Assembly (NCBI RefSeq): GCF_900637975.1
Contig: NZ_LR134477.1
Span: forward strand, 2,480,001-2,544,000
Source: Actinomyces viscosus
Lineage (GTDB): Bacteria > Actinomycetota > Actinomycetes > Actinomycetales > Actinomycetaceae
DNA: 64,000 bases
Direction: 5' to 3'
The notes under the pieces were generated by a model. The model had not been told where the DNA came from. It worked only from the letters and a program-made list of their open reading frames with translations, and did not search any database. The first letter of the stretch is position 1, and each line of letters starts with the position of its first letter. Position numbers and translations under genes: made by a program. Below are positions 1 through 8,877 of this stretch, piece after piece.

Positions 1-315
1 CCCCAGGAAGGACCAGAGCGGAGCGGGAGCAGTCATGGGCACAGGGTAGCCAGGTCCGGGCCGGTCGGCCGGAACCGGGCTGCTCCGTGGAACGTCCGTG
101 GAACGTGGTGGGCGCGCCGGCCCCGGTCCCGGCGGGGACGCGGCCCTCCTCCGGCCCTCCCGCAGCCGCACTGAGCCCGGCCTCGGCAGGAGTCGCTCCG
201 CGCCGGCGAGCACCCCGCTACCGCCCCCGCCGCTGAGGGCCACGCCCGCGGAGTCGCTCCGCGCCGGCGGGCGCCCCACCTCCCGTAGCCGCACCGGGCC
301 TGGCAGGCTGGGGCC
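1..315. other. GC-rich non-coding stretch with an internal imperfect duplication
   Basis: I see no convincing gene in this very GC-rich lead-in. It carries an 11-bp tandem repeat (CCGTGGAACGT twice, near 87-108). A longer imperfect duplication is present: a segment at about 161-210 (AGCCGCAC, then GAGTCGCTCCGCGCCGGCG) is echoed by pieces at about 250-269 and 284-312. The last bases, CAGGCT at 304-309, lie 6 nt before the next ATG and could be a -10 hexamer for a leaderless transcript. Confidence 0.4.
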
Positions 316-1236
316 ATGAGCGTTTTCCGCAAGCACGACGACGGCCCGGTCTCCACCGCCCTGGAGGCCCAGGGCCTGACCTGGCTCGCCGAGGCGATGC
401 CCGACGGCGGCGCGCACGTGGTCCCGGTGACCAGCAGCCCGGGCTGGCTGGAGGAGCCGCGGCTGACGACGACGAGCGTGACGCCGGCCGGGGCGGAGGC
501 CTTCGGGCGGGCGCTGGCCGTCACCCACGCGGCGGGCGCCCCGGCCTTCGGGGCGGCGCCTCCCGGGTGGGACGGCCGCGCGCAGATGGGCCGCTCGGAC
601 ATCCGCCTGCGACCGCACGCCGCGGAGGAGGGCGAGCCGCGCCGCTGGGGCGAGTTCTACGCCGAGGACCGGATCCTGCCCTACCTGCAGCCCGGTCGGG
701 ACAACGGCTCCATCAGCGTCGGCGGGGCCCGCGTCATCGAGCGGCTGTGCGAGCGCCTGCGCGACGGCGACTTCGACACCGACCAGCCGGCCCTGGTGCG
801 CACCGGCGCCCGCGAGCGCGGCGCGCGGGTGGCGGTGGCCCGCACGCACGGGGACCTGTGGTGCGGCAACGTCCTGTGGACCCCGGCCGACGAGGCCGCG
901 CAGTGGGCGCCGCCTCGGGCCGGGCTGGGGCCGCAGGAGGAGGCCGCCGGGAGGGCTCTCGCGGGCGGTTCGGCCGGGCCGGCCACCGTGGTGGGGGTGC
1001 TCATCGACCCCATGGCGCAGGGCGCGCACGCCGAGACCGACCTGGCGGCCCTGGGGGTGTTCGGGCAGCGCTACCTGGACCGGATCTACGCGGCCTACCA
1101 CGAGGTCTCGCCGCTGGCGGCGGGCTGGCGCGAGCGGGTCGGCCTCCACTCCTGGCACATCATCATGATTCACGCCTTCCTCTTCGGCGGCGGCTATGGC
1201 GGCGAGGCGGTCGCCGTGGCCCGCCAGTACCTGTGA
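316..1236 (+). CDS. Fructosamine kinase family protein
   Basis: A 306-aa protein of the fructosamine/ketosamine-3-kinase (APH-like) fold. The family phosphorylates sugars on glycated amines, which then fall off, so it acts as a cytosolic glycation-repair or Amadori-catabolism enzyme. The catalytic loop HGDLWCGNVLW is at residues 178-188 and the metal-binding/C-lobe motif IDPMAQGAHAETDLA at about 230-244; both are typical of the family. Residues 190-222 are an Ala/Gly/Pro-rich insert between the two motifs. The nucleotide-binding N-lobe is short and poorly conserved. The ATG has no good Shine-Dalgarno but has CAGGCT 6 nt upstream, a layout repeated across the window. It appears monocistronic. 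The exact substrate cannot be read from sequence. Confidence 0.85.
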   Translation: MSVFRKHDDGPVSTALEAQGLTWLAEAMPDGGAHVVPVTSSPGWLEEPRLTTTSVTPAGAEAFGRALAVTHAAGAPAFGAAPPGWDGRAQMGRSDIRLRPHAAEEGEPRRWGEFYAEDRILPYLQPGRDNGSISVGGARVIERLCERLRDGDFDTDQPALVRTGARERGARVAVARTHGDLWCGNVLWTPADEAAQWAPPRAGLGPQEEAAGRALAGGSAGPATVVGVLIDPMAQGAHAETDLAALGVFGQRYLDRIYAAYHEVSPLAAGWRERVGLHSWHIIMIHAFLFGGGYGGEAVAVARQYL

Positions 1237-1314
1237 GCGGTGCCGACCGCAGCGCACGCTGCGTGGCCGCTGACACCTGAGCCGTGTTGCACAAGGAGGA
1301 TGGAGCGCCCGCGC

Positions 1315-1382
1315 GTTCGTAGGGTAGGTCGCGAGGTCGTACCCTCTACCCCTCGAACGCGCGGCACAAGGTACGACCGCGA
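1315..1382. repeat. 68-bp dispersed repeat, copy 1 (inverted mate at 28469-28536)
   Basis: The 68-bp sequence reappears as its exact reverse complement at 28469-28536, 27 kb away. It contains an internal inverted repeat (GGTCGTACC ... GGTACGACC) and a second nested pair (GCGCGTTCG / CGAACGCGC). Both copies lie just after a gene's stop codon, so a transcribed hairpin or mobile palindrome is plausible. Confidence 0.8.
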
Positions 1383-1521
1383 CGTCGGCGACTGGTGAGG
1401 GAGGCCCACCCGGACACACGCAACAGGACCTAGGTCGTGTTGCGAAAGGGAACTCCAGGGGCGCTTGGGGCTGCGCGCGGGCATCCGCTCGGCCGCCAGA
1501 CCCCGTTCTCGGCGAGGAAAG

Positions 1522-1642
1522 TGTCCGTATGGGACGACTTTGAAACCGGCCTCCGAAAACACCCTTCACGTTTGCGCAGGTCAGAGCGTTTTGCTCGCGA
1601 GACGTTCGCTGACGCGGGCGTCAAAGTCGTCCCCTGCGGACA
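1522..1642. repeat. MITE-like 121-bp element with 22-bp terminal inverted repeats
   Basis: Positions 1522-1543 and 1621-1642 are imperfect inverted repeats (TGTCCG, 4 variable bases, GGACGACTTTGA) around an about 77-bp interior with no ORF. The similarity extends a few bases outward (GGAAA). It fills most of the gap between fructosamine kinase and the next gene. I found no second copy in this window. No transposase is encoded. Confidence 0.55.
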
Positions 1643-1676
1643 GTTTTCCGGCTGGGACGGCCCGTAGGCTGGTCGG

Positions 1677-4304
1677 GTGAGACCTCCACGACGCCAACAA
1701 CGCCTGGTGCGCGCGGTCGTGTACGTCCTGGTCCTGCTGGTGGTCATCGGCATGATCCTCACGATGGTGGGATCGGCCCTCGCCGCTGCGACTCCGGCGA
1801 GCCCGGCAGGAGCGGCAAGCTCAGCGGAGCAGGCGTCCTTCGCCCCGGCCGCTGCGGCCTCCCGCCTCTCCCCCGCGGCGAGCCCCGGCTCCACGTCCCC
1901 CTCCGCGGCTGCCTCCGGCGCCCCACGGGCCGACCAGCCCTCGCAGCCGGCGCCGGTCGTCGTCCTGGGCACCGGCAACCTCACCTGGGCGGACCTGCAG
2001 GCGGCGGCCTCAGCGACCACCGGCGACGGCCCCGGCACGGGTGATGCCGGTTCAGCGGCCGCCCATCTGCTCTCCTTCGCCTCCCAGAGCGAGCCGATCA
2101 ACCTGGCCGTGCGCACCCCGGCGGACCGCACCTGCCCGGCCGACGGCTGGCTCACCCTGGGCCGGGGCGCCCGCGCGAGCGCCGTCAAGCCCACCGGCCC
2201 CTGCACCAGTCCCAGCGCCCCCGTCGCTTCCGACAGCGCCTCCCCCCTGGCCCGCACGCTAGGACAGGACGTCTCGGTCATGACCGTCGGCTCCGGAGCA
2301 CAGCTCGCCACCGGCGCCCCCGAGGGCTCGCCGAGCACCACCTCCTCGACAGTGTCCTCGTCCCCCTCCCTGTCCGAGGCCCTGGCCACCGGCGCCGACC
2401 TCACCATCGTCGACACCACCGAGGGCGCCTCCACCGACGCCGAGCGGATCACAGCCCTTGACGGCGCCTTGCGCGTGGTCCAGGAGCAGGCGCGCCCCGG
2501 CACCCGTATCCTCATCGCCTCCCTGGCTGACGACGAGGACCCCGGCCCCCAGATGGCGGTGCTCCCGGCCGGTACGACGAGCGCGCGCGGCACCTCCGGC
2601 GGACTCATCGTCGGCACCTCGACGCACCGCGCGGGCCTGGCCCAGCTCACCGACCTCACGCCGACCCTCACGACCGCCCTGGCCGGCCGCAAGGACCCGG
2701 CCTTCGACGGCCAGCCGCTGAGCCTGCCCGTCAGCGGCCAGAGCGGCGCCGCGACCGCCACCACGCCGAACACCACCGCACCCGATGATGCCCGCATCAC
2801 CCGGCTGGCCGACGACGCCCTACACGCCCGCGCCTCGCAGCTGTCCGTGCTCGGCTCCGGCGCCCTGCTGGTGGTGTCGGCCGCACTGCTGCTGGTCTGG
2901 GCGGCCCTCGCGCTGCGCGGGCCCCGGCCGGACCGACGCCGGGCGGTGCGTCGCCGGGTCACCTGGGCGGCCATCGTCCTGAGCGCGCTGCCGACGGCAC
3001 TGCTGCTGGTCAACGCCGTCCCGTGGTGGCGAGTGGGAGCCCGGCACGGCACTCCGTCATCGTGGGCGCCGGCCGCCGTCCTCGCCGCAGCCGTAGTCAT
3101 CGCTGCCTGCATCGTGGGGGCGACCGCCGGGATCGTGACACTGGTGCACCGGTGGCGCAGCCGCCCCCTCGCCTCGCCCTCACCCTCCTCCTCGGGGCTC
3201 GACGCCGCGACCGCCCCGGGGCCGGCCGGATCCGCCGACCCCGCGTCCTCGCAGGAGTCTCCCAGGGTGGCACCGCAGCCGGACGAGGCCACCACCCCCG
3301 AGCCCTCCACCGACCCCGCGCCCTCCTCGCCGTCTCCGCCTCTCGCCCGGACCGCCTCCGTGGCGCTGCTGGTGGCGGCGATGATCCCGCTGGCCTGGCT
3401 GGTGGATGCCGCCGCTGGCGCTCACCTGGCCTTCAACAACCCGTTGGGCATGAACGCGGTGGTGGCGGGCCGCTTCTACGGGGTCTCGAACACGGCCTTC
3501 GCACTGGTGGCCGGTGCCCTCGTCGTCGTCACCGCCGGGGCCTGGGAGGCGCTGGGGCGCGGTCGCCGAACCGCCCTGGCCCTCACCGGCCTGCTGGGCG
3601 GTGCGGCGCTGATCGTCGACGGCGCCCCCCAGCTGGGCGCGGACGTGGGCGGCGCCCTGACCCTCGTGCCGACGCTGGCCTACCTCGGTGCCGGCCTGGC
3701 CGGGCTACGTCTGAGCTGGCGGCGCTGGCTGGCCATCGGGGCCGCGACGGTCCTGGTCGTGGGCGGTTTCGGCGTCGTCGACCTGTTCCGACCGGCCGGC
3801 CCCACGCATCTGGGGCGCTTCGTCCGCCAGCTGGTGGACGGCTCCGCCGCGGGCGTGCTGGGACGCAAGGCGTACGCGCTGGTCGGCCCCTTCGTGACGA
3901 GGCCGGACGCCGCTGCCGGCCTGGTCTGCGCGCTGGCGCTCATTGCCGCGGCCATCTGGTGGCTGCGCCGGCAGGTGCGGGCCTGGCGCGCCGGCACCAG
4001 CCCCTACGTCTGGCTCGCCTCCACCGCTGACGGGGACGTGTCACGCGGCGGGGGACCAAATTCCTGTCCCCGGCCGCGTGACATGTCCCCGTCCGTGCAC
4101 TGGGGGACGACGGCGCTGCGGTCGCTGGGGGTGCTGACGGTCGTGTCCGTCCTGGTCAACGACTCCGGCGTCACCATGGCGGGCTTCATCCTCGCGGCGG
4201 CCGCCCCCGCTCTGCTGGCACTCCTGCTGACACTGACCGGGAGCGCCTCACCGCAGCCCACCAGCGTCTCCCCCGCCGCCCCGACTGAGAGCCTGCGTCA
4301 GTAG
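1677..4304 (+). CDS. Large actinobacterial integral membrane protein (alkaline-phosphatase-like luminal domain)
   Basis: An 875-aa protein starting at GTG with TAGGCT 6 nt upstream (leaderless layout). Residues 9-33 form an N-terminal membrane anchor, followed by an Ala/Ser/Pro-rich linker and an extracytoplasmic domain (residues about 90-365). Then come a membrane segment at about 385-410, further segments near 430-490, a cytoplasmic Ser/Pro-rich loop (about 505-560), and a C-terminal block of roughly eight hydrophobic helices with NPLGMNAVVAGRFYGVSN and VNDSGVTMAGF. I recognise these two motifs from an actinobacterial membrane family of unknown function that often lies beside GT2 glycosyltransferases, as here (convergent neighbour). 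Residues about 786-806 derive from a palindromic repeat that sits in frame in the gene. Role in envelope assembly is inference. Confidence 0.7.
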   Translation: MRPPRRQQRLVRAVVYVLVLLVVIGMILTMVGSALAAATPASPAGAASSAEQASFAPAAAASRLSPAASPGSTSPSAAASGAPRADQPSQPAPVVVLGTGNLTWADLQAAASATTGDGPGTGDAGSAAAHLLSFASQSEPINLAVRTPADRTCPADGWLTLGRGARASAVKPTGPCTSPSAPVASDSASPLARTLGQDVSVMTVGSGAQLATGAPEGSPSTTSSTVSSSPSLSEALATGADLTIVDTTEGASTDAERITALDGALRVVQEQARPGTRILIASLADDEDPGPQMAVLPAGTTSARGTSGGLIVGTSTHRAGLAQLTDLTPTLTTALAGRKDPAFDGQPLSLPVSGQSGAATATTPNTTAPDDARITRLADDALHARASQLSVLGSGALLVVSAALLLVWAALALRGPRPDRRRAVRRRVTWAAIVLSALPTALLLVNAVPWWRVGARHGTPSSWAPAAVLAAAVVIAACIVGATAGIVTLVHRWRSRPLASPSPSSSGLDAATAPGPAGSADPASSQESPRVAPQPDEATTPEPSTDPAPSSPSPPLARTASVALLVAAMIPLAWLVDAAAGAHLAFNNPLGMNAVVAGRFYGVSNTAFALVAGALVVVTAGAWEALGRGRRTALALTGLLGGAALIVDGAPQLGADVGGALTLVPTLAYLGAGLAGLRLSWRRWLAIGAATVLVVGGFGVVDLFRPAGPTHLGRFVRQLVDGSAAGVLGRKAYALVGPFVTRPDAAAGLVCALALIAAAIWWLRRQVRAWRAGTSPYVWLASTADGDVSRGGGPNSCPRPRDMSPSVHWGTTALRSLGVLTVVSVLVNDSGVTMAGFILAAAAPALLALLLTLTGSASPQPTSVSPAAPTESLRQ
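4034..4092. repeat. Palindromic repeat P1, copy 1, in frame inside a coding sequence
   Basis: An imperfect about 59-bp palindrome (GGGGACGTGTCACGCGGC ... GCCGCGTGACATGTCCCC) related to intergenic copies near 10895, 18712 and 19441. Here it is read through as part of the preceding membrane-protein gene, encoding roughly residues 786-806 in a loop between predicted helices, without breaking the frame. Confidence 0.7.
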
Positions 4305-4377
4305 GTGGACTCAGTAAGTGGCTGAGGTGGAGATGGTCGCGCTTGTGGCACCCTGCCGGTACTGCACGCGCCTGGGG

Positions 4378-4470
4378 TGCTACTGGCCGGGACATGGGCG
4401 TACTCCACGTGGGGCGGGGACTCGTGCAGTGCGGTCAGCTCCTGACCAGTACCACCCGGACCTCGTGGAG
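4378..4470. repeat. Palindromic repeat P2, copy 1
   Basis: Built from alternating short words: CTACTGGCCGGG, GTACTCCACGTGG, CTCGTGCAGTGC, CCAGTACCACCCGGACCTCGTGGAG. Related copies are near 24760, 38586 (partial), 43870 and 57731. It lies between two convergent genes, where its stem could serve as a bidirectional terminator. Confidence 0.65.
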
Positions 4471-4504
4471 CAGGTGCCTGGACGCGCGCTCGGCGCGTCA
4501 TGCG

Positions 4505-5389
4505 TCAGCTGTCGGCCGTCTCCGACTCAACGGTCTGCGGGGCGCCGGCATCGTGTTGCTTCTCGGCAGGGTCGACGTCGTCGTCGGACGTGGGCGGTAG
4601 CGGCACGGCACGGTAGGCGAAGAAGTGGTCCTGCTCGGCGGCCGCCTTCTCGAAGGTGGCGCGCGGCACCCGGTGGCGGCGCAGCTTGCGCTGGGTCACG
4701 GCCCGCAGAACGTCCTTGTACTGTGCGGCTCGGTGCATCGTGCCGGCCCGGTCGTTGCCGGTGACGCGGTGGGTGATGTCGCAGGGAACCTCGATGACCG
4801 CGAGCCCGGCCACAAGGACGTCGATCGTCAGGCCGACCTCGACCCCCCAGCCGTCGGCCAGGGGCACGGCCTCCTCATAGGCCTCGCGGCTCAGACATCG
4901 TTGGCCGGACAGCGGCGCCACGGGTGACCACCCGGTGGCCAGTGAGATGGCCCGTCTGGCGGCGCGTACGACCCGGCCGCGCCCACCGGCCCCGGCCTGC
5001 TTGGGAGGAACCGCGATGGACATGTCGGCGACGCCGTCGACGACCGGGGGCACCAGCTCGGCGCAGGAGGCGGCCGAGTCGCCCAGGTCGGCGTCGATGA
5101 ACAGCAGCAGCCGGGCGGGTCCGTCCACGTAGTCGCGCATCGCGACGACGGAGGCCCCGGTCTCCATGGCGGAGGCCTTCCCGCGCGAGACGGAGTGGCG
5201 GACCGTCACGGCGCCGGCGGCGCGGGCGTGGTCCTGGGTTCCGTCGGTCGAGCCGTCGTCGACGACGATGACGAGGTCCACCCGGGGAATGGAGCGGCAG
5301 GCCCGAACAGTGGTGGCGATGCGCTCGGCCTCGTCCTTGGCGGGGATGACCACGGCAACGCGCTGGTCGGGGCGCTTGGTGGGACTCAC
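4505..5389 (-). CDS. Family 2 glycosyltransferase
   Basis: About 294 aa with a GT-A fold. It has VAVVIPAKDEAERI near the N-terminus, VVVDDGSTDGT for nucleotide-sugar binding, the FIDADLGD metal-binding DxD-type motif, and a C-terminal GVEVGLTIDVLVAGLAVIEVPCDITHR acceptor region. There are no transmembrane helices, so it is likely cytosolic or peripheral. I chose the GTG at 5389 because TACCCT lies 6 nt upstream; a longer frame to 5449 exists but adds residues unlike the family. Its convergent neighbour is the large membrane protein, a pairing I have seen in other actinobacteria, consistent with a shared envelope-glycan role. Donor and acceptor are unknown. Confidence 0.8.
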   Translation of the reverse strand: MSPTKRPDQRVAVVIPAKDEAERIATTVRACRSIPRVDLVIVVDDGSTDGTQDHARAAGAVTVRHSVSRGKASAMETGASVVAMRDYVDGPARLLLFIDADLGDSAASCAELVPPVVDGVADMSIAVPPKQAGAGGRGRVVRAARRAISLATGWSPVAPLSGQRCLSREAYEEAVPLADGWGVEVGLTIDVLVAGLAVIEVPCDITHRVTGNDRAGTMHRAAQYKDVLRAVTQRKLRRHRVPRATFEKAAAEQDHFFAYRAVPLPPTSDDDVDPAEKQHDAGAPQTVESETADS

Positions 5390-6054
5390 GCCACCAGGGT
5401 ATCCAGACTCGCGGTCTCCGGCCGACTCCTGAGCCCCCCGTTGTCGCACACCTTTTTTGTGAGGCCCGTCAAGTTCACCGATTTGACACGGTTAAGTGCG
5501 GGATTTCGCGACTCCCAACGGACCAGGCGTTCACCGACGGCGCTCCGGGAGCATCCCGCCCACCGCCGCGACACGCCGACGCCATCTCGCCAACGCCGGG
5601 GAAGCGACCTATGGTCAGGCCTTCCCCAGCGATTTTGTGTCAAACCTTCAGCATGGGACAACGGTCCCCGGAGAAACCGACAAATATTGCAGTAAAGCAA
5701 CACATTTCCTGATAGAAAGGCTAAGATCGCCTGTTTCGGCATGTCACACCCGGTTCTCGTGGCACAGTGAAGCCATGGAGCCCGTCAACGGAGCCGGGTT
5801 CCGCTGACGCACCACGCGTCCTTCTGTGTGCCGGGGCGACGCCCCCTGCCGCCCCGGCACGCCTTGGCCCCTCTGTGACCGCGCCGCCGGCGCGGATCTC
5901 GTCCATCCATGTTTGCGCAGGCAGCACTGGTTCCCCATCCTCCGCCAGACGAGAACCCCGGTACTTCGCGCGGGCGCCCCGCGGGTCACGGAGGAGGAGA
6001 CATCCAGGGCCCGGCCGACGAACGACTGGGCCCCTTTTGCATTCTTCGTACAGG
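5390..6054. other. 665-bp intergenic region, locally AT-rich, no gene recognised
   Basis: The segment 5620-5770 is clearly AT-richer than its surroundings (for example ATATTGCAGTAAAGCAACAC), and the rest is GC-rich. I found no ORF with credible codon use, no tRNA or rRNA, and no riboswitch I could name. It probably holds the promoter of the glycosyltransferase gene (AGGGTA on the + strand at 5396-5401) and the end of the DUF885 transcript. Confidence 0.4.
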
Positions 6055-8079
6055 TCAGTGCAAGGCGCTTGCGAGGAGATCGAGCCCCACGCTCCCTAGG
6101 TCGATACCCCTGTTGTGGAAGGCCCGCAGGTCCAGCCGACCGCCCTCGGCATGGGCTTGCTCCTGGGCGCTGCGCCGACCGGCCTGCCAGACCCGCTCGC
6201 CCACGGCGTAGGTCAGCGGTTGGGCCGGCCATCCCAGGTGCCGGGAGACCTCGAAGCGCAGGCGCCCCTCGGAGATCACGGTGTGGTGGCGCAGCACGGC
6301 GGTCACGGTGGCCCGGTTCCACTCGCGGCTCGCACCGGGCAGGGCGGCGACGTCGTCGGGCACGGGCAGCCGAGAGTGGACACCCAAGTCCACCAGCACC
6401 CGGGCCAGGCGCCAACGGCGCGCCGCCAGACGGCCGAAGCGGTCCTCAGGCGTGGGCATGAGCCCGAGCTCGTCGGCGAGGGACTCGGCGTACAGGCCCC
6501 AGCCCTCGTCGCAGCCGGCCACTGAGCCGAGATAGCGCTGCCAGGCGGTCAGTCGGGTGCTGGTGGCGTGCGCACCGACGTGGACGTGGTGGCCGGGAAC
6601 CGACTCGTGCAGAACCGTAGTCCGCTCCATCCATGGCCACACCAGTCGTTCGCCGTCGGCCAGGGACCTCAGGACCACGCCGGGCCGGCGCTCTCCGCCG
6701 GTGCCGCGCGGCTCCTCGTAGCGAACGACGCCGGCTCCGGATTCGCCCAGGCGCACCCGGGGGCGGCCCAGACCGTCGGGCGGGTCAAGGACCCGTCCGA
6801 CGACAACATCCCAGGCCTCATCGGCCACCTCCTGCGCCCAGATGGTGTAGTCCTGAGGGCGCAAGGCCTGGGTCGGGTCAGCGCGCAGATGCCGGTTGAG
6901 ACTGTGGGCGTTGGCGCCGGGACCGAGGATGTCGACGGCGATGGCGTCCTGCTCGGCGATGACCCGGGCCAGTTCCTCGGTTGCCCAGGCATAGGTCTCC
7001 TCGGGATCCACCCGGGTCCCCAGGACCCGGCGCATCCACAGGGCGTGGCGCCTACGGCCGACCCCCTCGGCCTGGGGGGCGCGTGGGGAGAGCGTGGTGC
7101 GCAGGTGCGAGGCGAAGTCCAGGGCAGCGCGGCGGGCGGTGATGTCAGCTTCCTGGAGCTGGACGTGCAGGGTGGCCGGCAGATCCTCGGGCAGGCCCCG
7201 GGTACGGCGGCTGGCGAGATCGCGCGCCTGACCGGCGACGACGTCGACCTGACTGAGCGGGGCGATGGCACCGGCCTCGGCGGAGGCGGCCAGGGAGGCG
7301 GCCAGTCCCTCCAGGGCGGCGGGCAGCGCCTCCAGGCGGGTGCGGTGCAGGTTCCAGGCGTCCTCCCACTTGGCCTCGGCCTCGGCGAGGTCGGCCTCCT
7401 CCGAACCGGCCCGATCAGGGGCCTCGGGGGGCCGGTGCAGCTGACGGGCGATCTGCTGGAAGGGGGAGGAGAGGAAACCAAGGTTCCCGCCCTCTTCACC
7501 GGCGGAGATGAACTGGATGGAGGTCTCCAGGCGCTCCAGGAGGTGGCGGCGCAGGAGCTCGTCGGAACCGGTCGAGCGGTCGACTGCGGCCACGCGGTGA
7601 CGCAGGGAGCGCTCGGCGCTGAGTCGCTCGGCCAGGCCCGCGGGCGAGTAGTCCGGCAGGATAGATCCTCCGGGCAGGCCGGTCCGGGCGGCCGCCTCGG
7701 GGTCGTAGGCGCACAGGAGCATGGCGTACTCGTCAGCGAGGTCGCGCAGGACCACACCGGCAGCGGCGGTCTCCGAGGGGGAGCGGACGGAGGAGCGGGC
7801 TGTGGCCTGGGCAGAGGTGTGGGCGGAGGGGGCGGTGGAAGCAGCCGCATCCACGTCGCGCACGCTCAGGGGAGCGCCGGCCGTGCTGACGGGGTGCCAG
7901 GTTCCGGAGCTCGGATGCTGCGGGTAGACCGGTGGCCGCTCGGGCGGCCCGGTACTGACCGGGCTGGTGGTGGGCGCAGGAACGGCGTCCGTGCCGCCGG
8001 TCTGAGCATCCTGCTCGTGGAGGTCGGAGAGTGGCGCAGCGGTGCCTGGTTGAGAGCGGTTCGCGGGATCAGTGGTCAT
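6055..8079 (-). CDS. DUF885 family putative metallopeptidase
   Basis: A 674-aa protein. Residues 1-85 are a Pro/Ser/Thr-rich, low-complexity extension. The conserved part starts near residue 105 (LRDLADEYAMLLCAYDPEAAARTGLP). The zinc-peptidase-like signature HESVPGHH is at residues 491-498, with the downstream glutamate motif EGWGLYAE at 525-532. These features define DUF885, predicted zinc hydrolases distantly like M32 carboxypeptidases; the substrate is not known. No signal peptide is apparent, so it is probably cytosolic. The ATG follows an AAAGG Shine-Dalgarno. It faces away from the TetR gene across a long intergenic region that contains a LacI-type palindrome. Confidence 0.8.
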   Translation of the reverse strand: MTTDPANRSQPGTAAPLSDLHEQDAQTGGTDAVPAPTTSPVSTGPPERPPVYPQHPSSGTWHPVSTAGAPLSVRDVDAAASTAPSAHTSAQATARSSVRSPSETAAAGVVLRDLADEYAMLLCAYDPEAAARTGLPGGSILPDYSPAGLAERLSAERSLRHRVAAVDRSTGSDELLRRHLLERLETSIQFISAGEEGGNLGFLSSPFQQIARQLHRPPEAPDRAGSEEADLAEAEAKWEDAWNLHRTRLEALPAALEGLAASLAASAEAGAIAPLSQVDVVAGQARDLASRRTRGLPEDLPATLHVQLQEADITARRAALDFASHLRTTLSPRAPQAEGVGRRRHALWMRRVLGTRVDPEETYAWATEELARVIAEQDAIAVDILGPGANAHSLNRHLRADPTQALRPQDYTIWAQEVADEAWDVVVGRVLDPPDGLGRPRVRLGESGAGVVRYEEPRGTGGERRPGVVLRSLADGERLVWPWMERTTVLHESVPGHHVHVGAHATSTRLTAWQRYLGSVAGCDEGWGLYAESLADELGLMPTPEDRFGRLAARRWRLARVLVDLGVHSRLPVPDDVAALPGASREWNRATVTAVLRHHTVISEGRLRFEVSRHLGWPAQPLTYAVGERVWQAGRRSAQEQAHAEGGRLDLRAFHNRGIDLGSVGLDLLASALH

Positions 8080-8842
8080 GACAACAGGCCTTTCGCTTCA
8101 CTCGCCGCATGGCGGGCGGGCCCGGCGGCGACGCTGCCGTCCCACTAGGGTGCCAGGAACTGGAACAAAGGTCCATAGGCGTCATGGTTCTGACAGCGAA
8201 CGAAATCGAATAAATCAAGTGGGGCTCCGTGCCGCCCGGGCGACAGGGACTGGGAACTGGCGGATAGCAGGACCCCGACTGATGAGGCTCAACGACGAGC
8301 CGGAGCAAGGTCCCTCGGCGGCGGGCTCAGGAACCCGTGGTTCCTCTTCGCCCCTCCGACCGACACGGACGCCCGAAGGCGTCAGCGGATAGTCACTGGA
8401 TAGTCACTGAATGGCGGTCGACGAGCATCGATGGCGTCGGCTGGACGGACCGACAGGAGCGCAGGGGGCTGACGCGCATCGGCATCGACCGCGGTGCGGA
8501 GCCGCAAGCGGTACGCGTCATCAGTGCTCCTTTCATGCCGGACGAGCCGGGACTGGTCGACGCAAGGCGTTCGTCGTGCTGTGATGGACTTGAGATGATT
8601 CAAGGCCTCCTCGGCAGGAGTGTCAAGACCCCTGCCCGGAGGTTCACCCGTACCGATATTCCCGCAGGTCAGGGGCGTTCTCAACAGTCTCCCGACGTCG
8701 TTGCGATAGCACCGTTGATAACGTTAACAAGGGGGTTGTCAAGCCCTCTTCGCATCAACCCATCCGACCCCGGATCGACCACATAGTGGTCACTCCCGGT
8801 TGACAGCGACGACGGAGCGCACCGACCCCGCCCCAGTACCGC
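8080..8842. other. Long intergenic region between divergent genes
   Basis: About 760 bp with no well-supported gene. It carries the perfect-looking LacI-type palindrome at 8715-8730. On the minus strand a 42-codon ORF (8393-8521) has a good AAGGAG 5-6 nt before its ATG, but its composition (Arg/Ser/Pro-rich) does not look like a protein, so it is at best a leader peptide. The region 8160-8220 is AT-rich and could hold the DUF885 promoter. Confidence 0.35.
8715..8730. promoter_or_regulatory. LacI/GalR-type operator palindrome
   Basis: TTGATAACGTTAACAA is symmetric except for one base pair and has the central CG and TTG/CAA ends typical of LacI-family operators. No LacI-family regulator gene lies in the window. 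Which flanking gene it controls is unclear; it is 163 bp upstream of the TetR gene and about 640 bp from the DUF885 start. Confidence 0.5.
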
Positions 8843-8877
8843 TTGACAAATAGGTAAATTGAGTTAACCTACTTGGC
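8843..8877 (+). promoter_or_regulatory. TetR-gene promoter with overlapping operator
   Basis: The -35 is TTGACA (8843-8848) and the -10 is TAACCT (8865-8870), with a 16-bp spacer. The 7 bases after the -10 lead straight to the GTG start, implying a leaderless mRNA. A 21-bp imperfect palindrome (TAGGT ... ACCTA, 8851-8871) covers the spacer and the -10, which is the expected place for autorepression by the TetR protein encoded next. Confidence 0.7.

Noticed and set aside
1430..3310. Long minus-strand open frame (626 codons) over the membrane-protein gene
   Set aside because: Antisense shadow of a high-GC gene: the plus-strand product has recognisable family motifs and membrane segments, while this frame is Ala/Arg/Ser/Pro-rich without domains.
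8393..8521. 42-codon minus-strand ORF with a good ribosome site
   Set aside because: Composition is not protein-like and there is no conserved neighbour; kept only as a possible leader in the intergenic description.
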